DNA of 64,000 nt from Paenibacillus pedocola (lineage in GTDB: Bacteria > Bacillota > Bacilli > Paenibacillales > Paenibacillaceae), in the NCBI RefSeq assembly GCF_031599675.1, contig NZ_CP134223.1, positions 1,178,001 to 1,242,000 on the forward strand, read 5' to 3'. Positions 26,201 to 34,242 of this stretch are shown here, piece after piece (within the stretch, counting starts at the first letter, position 1; every line of letters starts with the position of its first letter). A program made the translations under genes and the position numbers. The notes beneath the pieces are model-generated. The model saw only the letters and a list, made by a program, of their open reading frames with translations, was not told where the DNA came from and searched no databases.

Positions 26201-27616
26201 ATGAAGCAACCGGCAAAAGAGGACCAGAGCCATCCGCTCTTCCGGCAGGTCTATGAATATATGCTGAACCGGATGGAGCGGGGAGAATGGAAGGCCCATG
26301 ACAAGCTGCCGTCGATCCGCGGGCTGGCCGAGGAATTGAAGGTGCACCGGCTGACGGTGTTCAAGGCCTACAGGCAGCTGACTGACAGCGGCAAGGTATA
26401 TGTAAAAGACAAGTCCGGATATTATGTGTCACCGGCTAACTTGCTGCGGGAGGAACGAACGATTGAAGGAGCAGCAGTGCCGGCTTATTCACTGACCAAT
26501 CCCATGTCCGATATCCAGCGGATGCCGGTGACCTACCAATTCTCCCAGGCGCTGATTGATCCCGGTCTGCTGCCGAACCTCTTTCTCTCCGATTATGTCA
26601 AAAAAGTGTTCGATCTCTATCCGAAGGTCATGGGAACTTATTCTTCGGTGCAGGGGGATGGCGAGCTGCGTGAGACGCTGAGTGAGCATTTCACTAAGCA
26701 TTATAGGCTGCAGCTGTCGCCGCAGGAGCTGTTAATCACTTCGGGGGCGCAGCAGGCCATCAACCTGATTGCCGGACTTGTGCTCGGGCCGATGGATCCT
26801 GTGCTCGTGGAGCGTCCGACGTACAGCGTGGCTTTGGATATTTTTCGCCGGGCGGGTGCCCGGCTGATTCCGGTGGAGATTACACCTGAGGGTTATGATC
26901 TGGAGGCGGTGGAGGAGCTGATGCGTAAATTTAAGCCGCGGATGTTCTATATGAATCCGACCCATCATAACCCGACCGGCTACACCGTTCCGGCGCGGCA
27001 GCGCAAACAGCTGGTAGAGCTGGCGGAGCGGTACCGCTGCCTGCTGGTGGAGGATGATCCCTTCCGCGACATTTATTTCGGGGAGGCGCCTCCGGCGCCG
27101 TTTTTTGCCTACGATACCGAGGGCTGGGTCATTTATATCAGCAGCTTCAGCAAGTATGTGGCTCCGGGGCTGCGGATTTGTGCGGTGGCCTGCCGCCATC
27201 CGTTCATGGAGCGGCTGATCACCGCGAAATCCCTGGCCGACAACGGTTCCCCGCTGCTGAACCAGAAGATTTTTCTGCATTATTACACCTCGCCGCGCCT
27301 GCAGCAGCATCTGGGTAAGCTGCGGATTGCGCTGCAGGTGCACAAGGAGATTATGGAGGAGGAGCTGGCATCAAGCGGCTGGGAGTGGACCGCACCGGAA
27401 GGCGGTCTGAACCTGTGGGTGAAGCTGCCGGAGTCCGTCTCTGCCTCAGCGATGTTCGCGCGCAGCATGGAGCAGTCGATCTCTTTTGTCCCCGGTGAGC
27501 TGTGTGATCCGCTGGGAGAGATGAAGTCCCGGCTGCGCCTCAGCTACTCCTTTGCCAGTGAAACGCTGCTGCGGGAAGGGATGAGGCGCCTGATGAAACT
27601 GGCGCGTGAGCTGTGA
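26201..27616 (+). CDS. MocR/GntR family PLP-dependent transcriptional regulator
   Basis: A 471-residue fusion: an N-terminal GntR winged helix (residues 10-75; HPLFRQVYEYMLNRMERGEW, KVHRLTVFKAYRQL), then a fold-type I aminotransferase-like domain with DDPFRDIYFGE and the PLP Schiff-base lysine in ISSFSKYVAPGLRI. MocR proteins bind PLP plus an amino compound and control a neighbouring gene, here probably the divergent EamA exporter. AGAGGAG lies before ATG 26201. The length is typical. Confidence 0.9.
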   Translation: MKQPAKEDQSHPLFRQVYEYMLNRMERGEWKAHDKLPSIRGLAEELKVHRLTVFKAYRQLTDSGKVYVKDKSGYYVSPANLLREERTIEGAAVPAYSLTNPMSDIQRMPVTYQFSQALIDPGLLPNLFLSDYVKKVFDLYPKVMGTYSSVQGDGELRETLSEHFTKHYRLQLSPQELLITSGAQQAINLIAGLVLGPMDPVLVERPTYSVALDIFRRAGARLIPVEITPEGYDLEAVEELMRKFKPRMFYMNPTHHNPTGYTVPARQRKQLVELAERYRCLLVEDDPFRDIYFGEAPPAPFFAYDTEGWVIYISSFSKYVAPGLRICAVACRHPFMERLITAKSLADNGSPLLNQKIFLHYYTSPRLQQHLGKLRIALQVHKEIMEEELASSGWEWTAPEGGLNLWVKLPESVSASAMFARSMEQSISFVPGELCDPLGEMKSRLRLSYSFASETLLREGMRRLMKLAREL

Positions 27617-27633
27617 GTGTAGGGCGGGGGATG

Positions 27634-27720
27634 GGAAGATGAAGATGGGGATGGAGATGGAAATAGAAATAGAGATAGAGATAGAGATAGAGATAGAGAT
27701 AGAGATGAGTATGAGGATGG
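27634..27720. repeat. Purine-rich hexanucleotide microsatellite
   Basis: Six perfect GAGATA units around 27671-27706 are flanked by diverged GATGGG, GAAATA and GATGAG variants. The plus strand is almost pyrimidine-free apart from T over about 85 bp. Length variation between strains would be expected from slippage. Confidence 0.9.
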
Positions 27721-27809
27721 GATGATATCCTGCATTATATAAGGATGCTGATATCAAAAGTTTCACTGACCGGATTGCATGCTCCAGGCGGCCCAGGGAG
27801 AGGCGTTGA

Positions 27810-28004
27810 ATGAAAGGGATAAATCCCTCTGAATTAGCCGAATCCGGGGTAGAGGGCGAAATGAAAGGGATAAATCCCTTTGAATTGGCCGAATCCGGGG
27901 TAGAGGGCAAAATGAGAGGGATAAATCCCTTTGAATTAGCCGAAACCGGGGTGGAGGGCGAAATGAAAGGGATAAATCCCTTTGAATTAGCCGAAACCGG
28001 GGTT
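27810..28004. repeat. 51-bp minisatellite, four units
   Basis: Units start at 27816, 27867, 27918 and 27969. Each begins with the palindrome GGGATAAATCCC followed by TTTGAATTRGCCGAA. A period of 17 codons keeps one frame open (GINPFELAESGVEGEMK-like). The first unit has CCCTCTGA where the others have CCCTTTGA. It is related to the array at 51430-52060. I do not call the open frame a gene: there is no convincing SD. Confidence 0.9.
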
Positions 28005-28233
28005 CCCGTCTCATATGCTGCTGAACCGTTTTGTCCCGCTCATTTTCGTCCACAGGGAAGCTGCTGACCTTTAGCGGCAACGGATTAACGTAGGTGCTCA
28101 GGCGGGAGCTCTCTATTAGTTAATCCAAATACAGATCAGGTTCCGTAAATATAGGTGTGTTTAATGAGCTGATGCAGCCAATGAGGTAATATAGAAAATA
28201 CGCGTTATGGCGTTCATCCCCTTATCCTTAAAT

Positions 28234-28264
28234 AGGACCAGCCGGTAATCCGGCTGGTCCTTTT
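28234..28264. terminator. Bidirectional terminator at the 3' end of the feo operon
   Basis: A perfect 12-bp stem, AGGACCAGCCGG with its complement, and a TAAT loop. TTTT follows on the plus strand and ATTT on the minus strand. It lies 16 bp after the feoB C-terminal gene. Confidence 0.75.
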
Positions 28265-28279
28265 GCATGCTTTGAATCC

Positions 28280-29689
28280 TCATACCCAGCCGAGCAACCG
28301 GACGATTTGCGCTACGGCAAAGGTTACGGTGATGGCGATGCCAAGCGGGATGACGGCGGAGAGTACCGCCCATTTCAGGCTCTTGGTCTCCTTGTAAATA
28401 TTCACGAGTGTTGTGCCGCACGGATAGTGGAGCAGGGAGAATAGCATCATATTCAGCGCGGTCAGCCAGGTCCAGCCATGGCTCAGGAAAATGTCCTTGA
28501 TGCTGCCGAGCCCATCGACGTCAACCATTGCACCGGAGGACATATACCCCATCAGCAGGATCGGCAGCACGATCTCATTGGCAGGCAGCCCGAGAATAAA
28601 GGCCATGATGATAAAGCCGTCCATACCAAGCAGCTGGGCAAACGGGTCAAAGAAGGCAGCCATATGGTTAAGCACACTGTCTCCGCCGATGACTACATTA
28701 CCGAGTACCCAGGTAATGATCCCGGCAGGAGCGGCGACAATGATGGCGCGGGTCAGTACGTTCAGCGATTTCTCTTTGGAGGAGCGCACAATCGTCTTCC
28801 AGATCTGCGGCCGGCGGTAAGGCGGAAGCTCCAGGGTGTAGTGGGTCGGCACACCGCGGAGCGCGGTTTTGGACATGACCCAGGACACAGTCAAGGTGAC
28901 GGTGATGCCGATCAGCACAATGCCCATCAGGACGAGGGCGGTGGAGAAGGTACGGAGTGCGCCGGTTGTGGCAGCCCCGACCATGAACATGGAGGACAGC
29001 AGAATCAGGGTAGGCCAACGGCCGTTGCACGGTACGAAGTTGTTGGTCAGAATCGCCAGCATCCGTTCCCGGGGCGATTCAATGATGCGGGTGGAGAGGA
29101 TGGCGGCGGCGTTGCAGCCGAAGCCCATCGACATCGTCAAGGCTTGTTTGCCATGGCCGCCGGATTTCTTGAACAGGCGGTCCATATTGAAGGCAACGCG
29201 CGGCAGATAGCCGAAGTTCTCCAGCAGCGCAAAGACCGGGAAGAAAATCAGCATCGGCGGCAGCATCACGCTGATGACCCAGGAGGTTCCCCGGTAGAGT
29301 CCCAGCACTAGCACACCATGCAGCCAGGAGGGGGCGTTCACCGCTTCAAATCCGGCTGTCAGATAACCTTCGATCCAGCCGAAGAGCGATGCCAGCCAGC
29401 TGGAAGGATAGTTGGCCCCGGCAATCGTAATCCAGAACACGAGACCGAGTCCGGCAAGCATGATCGGGAAACCCCAGAGTCTGGAGGTGACGATCCGGTC
29501 AAGCTTATAGGTGCTGCCGAGTTTCTTCTTATCCTGGTAAGTGACGGCATCGCTGCAGATACCCGCAGATACCCCGTAGATTCCGCTGACGATTTCATCG
29601 CGGATCGCGCCCTTGTCTGCGAGCTTCCTGGCAGCAGACAACAGAGAATCCATCGGGTCAGTACTCTTAATGACATGCGGTGACTCCAT
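28280..29689 (-). CDS. feoB: Ferrous iron transporter FeoB, membrane (gate) half encoded separately
   Basis: A 469-residue membrane part of FeoB. It has a cytoplasmic N-terminal stretch, then hydrophobic segments with two Gate/nucleoside-recognition domains. Conserved features include MSMGFGCNAAAILSTRII (the conserved Cys of FeoB gate 1), NNFVPCNGRWPTL (gate 2) and GLPANEIVLPILLM. It forms the Fe2+ path across the membrane, driven or gated by the G domain encoded just upstream. It has its own strong SD (AAGGAGGT) inside the end of the G-domain gene and overlaps it by 23 bp. The split therefore looks evolved, not a sequencing frameshift. A bidirectional terminator follows. Confidence 0.9.
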   Translation of the reverse strand: MESPHVIKSTDPMDSLLSAARKLADKGAIRDEIVSGIYGVSAGICSDAVTYQDKKKLGSTYKLDRIVTSRLWGFPIMLAGLGLVFWITIAGANYPSSWLASLFGWIEGYLTAGFEAVNAPSWLHGVLVLGLYRGTSWVISVMLPPMLIFFPVFALLENFGYLPRVAFNMDRLFKKSGGHGKQALTMSMGFGCNAAAILSTRIIESPRERMLAILTNNFVPCNGRWPTLILLSSMFMVGAATTGALRTFSTALVLMGIVLIGITVTLTVSWVMSKTALRGVPTHYTLELPPYRRPQIWKTIVRSSKEKSLNVLTRAIIVAAPAGIITWVLGNVVIGGDSVLNHMAAFFDPFAQLLGMDGFIIMAFILGLPANEIVLPILLMGYMSSGAMVDVDGLGSIKDIFLSHGWTWLTALNMMLFSLLHYPCGTTLVNIYKETKSLKWAVLSAVIPLGIAITVTFAVAQIVRLLGWV

Positions 29690-30398
29690 GGCCGGCTACC
29701 TCCTTCGTTCTGTAACTTTTGCTGCCTTTCATATGGGCTTTGAGCGAAGTCAGCAGGCTGTTGTCACCATCCAGCAGCCGCAGGGCAATCCAGCGTGCCG
29801 GATACCGCGGGCCTACAGTTTGCTCTACCAGAGGGATCAGCTCGGCGATGCCCCGTTCAATATCCTCACTGTAAGTGATCTGCAGCGGCTTTCCGGTGAA
29901 AGCGCCGGTCGCGACACGCTCCAGCTGATCTAATAGCGCCCCGATACCGATCTCATTGCGTGCCGAGATGGCAACGACCGGGACGCCAAGCTTTTTGGAG
30001 ATTGCTTTTAAATTGATGTTAATGCCGAGCTTCTTAGCTTCATCAATCAAGTTGATGCAGATCACCGCCCGTCCCGTGATTTCAAGCACCTGCAGGGCAA
30101 GGTTGAGATTGCGCTCCAGCGAAGTGGCATCCAGTACGACCAGAGTCACATCCGGCTGTTCAAAAATAATGTAATCCCTCGCGGCCTCTTCATCAGCGGA
30201 ATTGGAGTATAGCGAGTACGTACCCGGAAGATCAACGGCGCGGTAGACATGCTGGTTATGGGTGAATTCACCCTCAGCGGTAATGACGGTCTTGCCTGCC
30301 CAGTTGCCGGTGTGCTGGCGTAGGCCAGTCAGCAGGTTGAAAAGCGTGCTCTTCCCTGTATTGGGATTGCCGGCAAAAGCAACCGTATAGTGGCTCAT
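29667..30398 (-). CDS. feoB: FeoB small GTPase domain protein
   Basis: A 243-residue soluble GTPase, the N-terminal half of a conventional FeoB. G motifs: GNPNTGKSTLFN (G1), the switch region around HTGNWAGKTV (G2), DLPGTYSL (G3), NLIDEAKK (G4, NxxD) and ISARNEIG (G5). A helical spacer follows. It binds and hydrolyses GTP to control Fe2+ uptake by the membrane half. It overlaps feoA by 4 bp (ATGA) and the membrane half by 23 bp. Confidence 0.92.
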   Translation of the reverse strand: MSHYTVAFAGNPNTGKSTLFNLLTGLRQHTGNWAGKTVITAEGEFTHNQHVYRAVDLPGTYSLYSNSADEEAARDYIIFEQPDVTLVVLDATSLERNLNLALQVLEITGRAVICINLIDEAKKLGININLKAISKKLGVPVVAISARNEIGIGALLDQLERVATGAFTGKPLQITYSEDIERGIAELIPLVEQTVGPRYPARWIALRLLDGDNSLLTSLKAHMKGSKSYRTKEVAGHGVTACH

Positions 30399-30649
30399 GC
30401 CTCTTCACCTCCAATTAAATGTCCGTAAATCAGCGAGCTTTCTTCCCGCCGCAGGGCAATAGTTGTATTGCTTACCCGAAAAGCGATAGGATCTCCAAGC
30501 GGACTGCGCCGCAGCACCTCAACGGCATTGCCGACCACAAAACCGAGGTCGAGCAGCCGTCTTCGCAGCACGCCCTGAACTTCAATGCCGCTGATGCGCA
30601 GCATACTGCCGTTCGATGCTTCAGACAATGGGATACCGGCTCCAGCCAT
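30395..30649 (-). CDS. feoA: Ferrous iron transport protein A
   Basis: An 84-residue SH3-like FeoA protein: LSEASNGSMLRISGI, LRRRLLDLGFVVGNAVEVLRRSPLGDPIAFRV and TIALRREESSLI. It assists FeoB at the cytoplasmic face. ATG 30649 has AAGGA 7 nt upstream and is preferred to the in-frame ATG 30667. It is the first gene of the feo operon. I looked for a Fur box in the upstream AT-rich region and found no clear one. Confidence 0.9.
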   Translation of the reverse strand: MAGAGIPLSEASNGSMLRISGIEVQGVLRRRLLDLGFVVGNAVEVLRRSPLGDPIAFRVSNTTIALRREESSLIYGHLIGGEEA

Positions 30650-30807
30650 AGCAGTTCCTTCTTTCATATGGATTTATAGTTTGTATATGGACGGAATAAG
30701 TATAAGTTGTGCGCTGATGATAGATTATTGTACCATGCCACAATATTAGTATACGTAAACAACTTTGTCCCTGCAACAAAAAAGTTTCCCTGGGGAAAAA
30801 TAAAATA

Positions 30808-30850
30808 ACCCCTGCCTGAAGTGCAGCAAATGCTGCAACTAAGGCAAGGG
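30808..30850 (-). terminator. Probable terminator beyond the 42-bp minisatellite
   Basis: Minus strand: CCCTTGCCTT and AGGCAGGGG enclose an inner TGCAGCA/TGCTGCA stem; T-rich sequence (TTATTTTATTTTT) follows. If it is the terminator of the SRPBCC gene at 31283-31741, the minisatellite is transcribed as its 3' untranslated region. Confidence 0.55.
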
Positions 30851-30893
30851 TTTAAAGCAAGTCGCAGATGAAATCTGCGGCAGATTAGCGTGG

Positions 30894-31197
30894 TTCCAGC
30901 ATGACTCCAGCGTAATCGATCGTAGTCTGGTGTGTTTCCAGCATGACTCCAGCGTAATCGATCGTAGTCCGGTGTGTTTCCAGCATGACTCCAGCGTAAT
31001 CGATCGTAGTCCGGAGCGGTTCCAGCATGACTCCAGCGTAATCGATCGTAGTCTGGTGTGGTTCCAGCATGACTCCAGCGTAATCGATCCTAGTCCGGTG
31101 TGGTTCCAGCATGACTCCAGCGTAATCGATCATAGTCGGGTGTGGTTCCGGCATGACTCCAGCGTAATCGATCATAGTCCGGCATGACTCCAGCGTA
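30894..31197. repeat. 42-bp minisatellite, seven units plus a partial copy
   Basis: Units start at 30894, 30936, 30978, 31020, 31062, 31104 and 31146. Each contains CCAGCATGACTCCAGCG followed by TAATCGATC. The period is 14 codons and both strands are open across it (plus: FQHDSSVIDRSPV-like; minus: DYAGVMLEPHRTTI-like). Units are contiguous with no spacers, so it is not a CRISPR array. I do not call a gene here. Confidence 0.95.
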
Positions 31198-31282
31198 TTT
31201 TCACCTCGGGTCCAGTCCATTCCGGACCTGGTTGCGGGTGAACCAAGGTCAGGCTGTAACTCCGGCTGAATTCATAAACCAC

Positions 31283-31741
31283 CTATTCCCAGCTGCCAAA
31301 ATCAAGGGTGCCGCCGGTTTCTGCCAGCGTCTTCGTGTTACTCAGAATCTGCCACCAGGCGCTGTCACTCGGGCCATAGGAAGGGTCCTCCGGATGCCAT
31401 TCGTCGTGAATGAGTGTAAGCTTAGTGCAGCCGCCCACCGGTGCCAGCAGCCAGGAGATGCGGGATTCATAATTGACGCCGCCCTTCAGATAGGAGGGGC
31501 CGACCTTGTGCGTGAACCGCAGCGCTTCCCGGGGCGTGAATTCCAGCAGTGTGCCGTGCACATGCAGGGTCTCGCTGTCGTCTGCGCCCGGACCTACATA
31601 CTCCAGCGGCTCCCCCACTACAAAGCTGGAGCGGATGCTGCTGCCATAATAGATTTGCTTCACTTTGTCAGGAGAGATAAGACACTCCCAGACCTGTTCT
31701 GGTGATGCGCCAATATAGAACTCGTACTTTAGTTCTTTCAT
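31283..31741 (-). CDS. SRPBCC/AHSA1 domain protein
   Basis: A 152-residue protein with the AHSA1/START-like ligand-binding fold: YEFYIGASPEQVWECLISPDKVKQ, the central EYVGPG, RISWLLAPVGGCTKLTLIHDEW and the C-terminal WWQILSNTKTLAETG. Members bind hydrophobic ligands or assist Hsp90; the function here is unknown. GAGGAGG precedes ATG 31741; the in-frame extension to 31801 has no SD. The divergent-looking upstream gene is a WYL regulator on the same strand, which may control it. Confidence 0.88.
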   Translation of the reverse strand: MKELKYEFYIGASPEQVWECLISPDKVKQIYYGSSIRSSFVVGEPLEYVGPGADDSETLHVHGTLLEFTPREALRFTHKVGPSYLKGGVNYESRISWLLAPVGGCTKLTLIHDEWHPEDPSYGPSDSAWWQILSNTKTLAETGGTLDFGSWE

Positions 31742-31832
31742 TACTTTCCTCCTCTGGGTTCTGGATACCTCAATCACAGCTCCAATATACAAAAGAATCA
31801 CTGACAGCTGCGGTCAGTGATTCAGAAAAGAG

Positions 31833-32792
31833 TTAAGATTCCGTATAATGGGCGGAAATACCGGCAGCTATAGCTGCAAGCTTCTGCTTCAAGGCGGCAG
31901 GTTCAAGGATGGTCAGCGACTTGCCATAGGGCAGCAGGAAGTAAGCCGCGAAGCCGAATAACGAGGCTTCATCCAGCAGGAAACGGGCCTCTCCTGGAAT
32001 CCGCTGCTCCAGCGAATGGCCGAACAACCAGTGGCTGCACAGGTCATTCAGCACCTCTTCACCCGAGGCAATGACTACCGGGATCAGTGCTGTCTCCTGA
32101 TCCTGGCCGGGTAGCAGGCTTCTCAGCAGAAACTCCCGTGCCGAGAATCCTGGCGGACGCTGGAAGCCGGCTCCTGTCCGCTCCAGCCCGGCAATCCGGT
32201 CCACGCGGAAGCTGCGGATGTCCTGGCGCTGGTGGCAGAAGCCGGCCAGGTACCACCTTCCCTTCCAGAGCACCAGCCCGTAAGGATCAATGGCACGAAC
32301 GGAGAACACATCACCGCTTCCCTTGCGGTATTCCATCTGCACCGTCAGCCCGTCTGCGGTGCAGACCTCCAGCTCCTCCAGCAGATGGGACAAGGGTATG
32401 GAGGGGGTATGCAGCATTTCGACACCGCGCTCGTGGCGTTCCATCTGCGACAGCTGCTCGTCATTGCTGTAGCGCTTAAGCTTGGCAATGGCTCCGCTTA
32501 AGGCCTCGACATAGGGGTATCCGCTGCCCTCTGCAAAGGCGGAAGCCTGTACGAGGGCCCGGCGTTCAGCGGCGTTGAAGAAGAGCGGAGAGGCGCTGAA
32601 ATGCTCCGGCAGCCGGAAGCCGCCGCCCGGTCCGGCATCCGCGATGACAGGAACGCCGCTGGCGCAGAGCGCATCAATATAGCGGTACACTGAACGGACG
32701 CTCAGTTCAAGACTTTCTGCCAGCTCGGCGGCGGTTCTTTTGCGCTGCTGCAGCATCCAGAGAATAGACAGCAGATGATCGGCTTTGGACAT
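31833..32792 (-). CDS. HTH-WYL transcriptional regulator (YafY-like)
   Basis: A 319-residue regulator. The N-terminal HTH_11 domain (ADHLLSILWMLQQRKRTAAE, LSVRSVYRYIDAL) is followed by a WYL domain (RAIDPYGLVLWKGRWYLAGFC, SFRVDRIAGLE) that senses ligand or nucleic acid, and a C-terminal extension. The SD AGGAGG lies 10 nt before ATG 32792; upstream in-frame residues lack an SD. The SRPBCC gene follows 91 bp downstream in the same direction, a common pair in Bacilli. Confidence 0.9.
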   Translation of the reverse strand: MSKADHLLSILWMLQQRKRTAAELAESLELSVRSVYRYIDALCASGVPVIADAGPGGGFRLPEHFSASPLFFNAAERRALVQASAFAEGSGYPYVEALSGAIAKLKRYSNDEQLSQMERHERGVEMLHTPSIPLSHLLEELEVCTADGLTVQMEYRKGSGDVFSVRAIDPYGLVLWKGRWYLAGFCHQRQDIRSFRVDRIAGLERTGAGFQRPPGFSAREFLLRSLLPGQDQETALIPVVIASGEEVLNDLCSHWLFGHSLEQRIPGEARFLLDEASLFGFAAYFLLPYGKSLTILEPAALKQKLAAIAAGISAHYTES

Positions 32793-32889
32793 CCGGCAGA
32801 AGCCTCCTGTTGTAGCATTAATTTCCCCATTATTCCATAATTGCTTACAGGCTGTCAAAAGACGAAGGGCCGTTCCCGGAGGTCATATC

Positions 32890-33987
32890 TTAAGAGGGAG
32901 TGCTCTTGAACCGGCTGCGCAGCAGAATGGAAACTGCCAGCAGCAGCGGGACGGCAATCTGAAACAAAGGGTCGATCTTCAGGCTGGGTCCAAGGCCGAT
33001 GGCAATATGCTGGGTATAGTCCCGCTCCACAAAGGAAGCCCCGTAAATGACGGCGCCCACAGGGAACACCCACCATTTCATTGATTTGCCGGTCAGCCCG
33101 CTTGCACCTTTAACCGCACAGAAATAGAACACCATCATTTTGATCAGGAGGCCGACGAAGAGCTGAATGGTTACCAGAATGTCGAGCCGTTCCACAAATT
33201 GCAGATTGGATAAGGTGCGGACTGTTTTCAGAAAAGGCAATTGGCTGATTCCCGCAACCGTAGGTCCGAGGACGGCGACATTGAGTGCATTCATGAAGAT
33301 TAGAAAAAGGCTGATGGCAATATAAGCTGAAATTGTATTTTTCACTGGCACGCCGGGTTTCTCCCATAAGGACCACAGCATCAGAAACACAAGCATTTGG
33401 CCGAAGGGAAAAGAGACGATATCCGGCAGTGCCGCATCCAGAATCGGCCTTAGCCCGCCCTCATAGACAGGTGCCAGACGGCCAAAATCGATGGAGCCCA
33501 TAATTCCGAGCAGCAGGACCAGCAGGCCGTAGAAGAATAGAACCATCGGGAGCAGTACTTCTGGCAGCCGGAAGAGCACCGCGGATCCCTTCCAGATAGC
33601 GTAAAGCGCAATGAGGATAAAGACCAGCATCGTAATTGACATCGGAGTTGTCGGCAGCAGAGTCAGTGAGGTCAGTTCGCCTAAATCCCGGACATTACGC
33701 ATCGATTGATACGCGAAATAAAGGCAGTAAATCCAGCCGACGACCGAACCGGCAGTGGCTCCGAAGTGGAATTTCAGCATGCCGATAAGATCAAGTCCCC
33801 GCGAGCGCTCCTGGATCCACAGAAGTAGCAGGAGCAGGATCAGGCCGGCCACTGAACCGGCGCACATCGCCAGCCAGGAATCCTGCTTCGCCTTGCCGCC
33901 AAGCAGGAACAGCGGTGTGCTGCCAATTTCAAACAGCATGACCATAAACGAGATTTGCAGGGCTGACACCTGCTCTTTATTATGCAT
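32890..33987 (-). CDS. Spore germination permease, second GerAB/GerKB-type subunit of the operon
   Basis: A 365-residue membrane protein with about ten hydrophobic helices, of the GerAB/GerKB amino acid permease family (starts QVSALQISFMVMLFEIGSTPLF; has GWIYCLYFAYQSMRNVRDLGE). B subunits bind the germinant in the spore inner membrane. It is the last gene of the ger operon. A second B gene lies at 35535-36638, so the operon may make two receptor types or a mixed one. AGGAGG lies 14 nt before ATG 33987, a long spacing. Confidence 0.9.
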   Translation of the reverse strand: MHNKEQVSALQISFMVMLFEIGSTPLFLLGGKAKQDSWLAMCAGSVAGLILLLLLLWIQERSRGLDLIGMLKFHFGATAGSVVGWIYCLYFAYQSMRNVRDLGELTSLTLLPTTPMSITMLVFILIALYAIWKGSAVLFRLPEVLLPMVLFFYGLLVLLLGIMGSIDFGRLAPVYEGGLRPILDAALPDIVSFPFGQMLVFLMLWSLWEKPGVPVKNTISAYIAISLFLIFMNALNVAVLGPTVAGISQLPFLKTVRTLSNLQFVERLDILVTIQLFVGLLIKMMVFYFCAVKGASGLTGKSMKWWVFPVGAVIYGASFVERDYTQHIAIGLGPSLKIDPLFQIAVPLLLAVSILLRSRFKSTPS

Positions 33988-33997
33988 CTCTGTATCA

Positions 33998-34231
33998 TCA
34001 ACCTCCTAACCATTCAATGATGACTCTGCCTGCAGGCTGGAAAATAGCTGTGTACAGGGTAGCGATGTTTATGTGCGGCGTCTCTGTAATGCCGCAAATA
34101 TTCACATAGACACACCAGGCAAGGATGCAGCCGAGCCACAAGCGTTGGAGTTTTGCTCCTCTTCCTGTCAGTCTGCTGCAGCCCCATATAAAGGCAAGGA
34201 TGTACAGGATAAGAGTGATGGCTATTTTCAT
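33998..34231 (-). CDS. Small two-helix membrane protein in ger operon (D-subunit-like)
   Basis: A 77-residue protein with hydrophobic helices at about residues 2-20 and 31-55, separated by the basic LTGRGAKLQRL. Some GerA-type operons encode small two-transmembrane D proteins that modulate receptor response; position and size fit, though I cannot show homology. AGAGGG lies 7 nt before ATG 34231. It is 11 bp after gerC and 10 bp before the second permease. Confidence 0.7.
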   Translation of the reverse strand: MKIAITLILYILAFIWGCSRLTGRGAKLQRLWLGCILAWCVYVNICGITETPHINIATLYTAIFQPAGRVIIEWLGG

Positions 34232-34242
34232 CACGCAGCCCT

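Larger units (their letters stand above)
27617..28279. other. 663-bp region between MocR gene and feoB: microsatellite, minisatellite, terminator
   Basis: No gene is supported. The region begins with a purine-rich microsatellite, continues with four 51-bp minisatellite units and ends with a perfect 12-bp hairpin. It forms the 3' flank of the MocR gene and the 3' end of the feo operon. Confidence 0.6.
30668..31282. other. 615-bp region between feoA and the SRPBCC gene: hairpin and 42-bp minisatellite
   Basis: No supported gene. It includes the AT-rich upstream region of feoA (30668-30790), a long hairpin at 30808-30850 and the 42-bp minisatellite. Confidence 0.6.

Noticed and set aside
28478..29311. 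277-codon open frame on the plus strand opposite feoB
   Set aside because: It is antisense to the FeoB membrane half, and its composition (His, Gln, Gly, Asp) is that of a GC-rich shadow frame.
29667..29689. Frameshift error splitting feoB
   Set aside because: The membrane half has a dedicated strong SD and start, and split FeoB is known in Firmicutes.
30668..30790. Fur box upstream of feoA
   Set aside because: No convincing 19-bp inverted repeat of the TGATAATNATTATCA type is visible.
30885..31220. Possible CRISPR array or coding gene in the 42-bp repeats
   Set aside because: Units are contiguous without spacers and no cas genes occur; frames are open on both strands because the period is a multiple of three.
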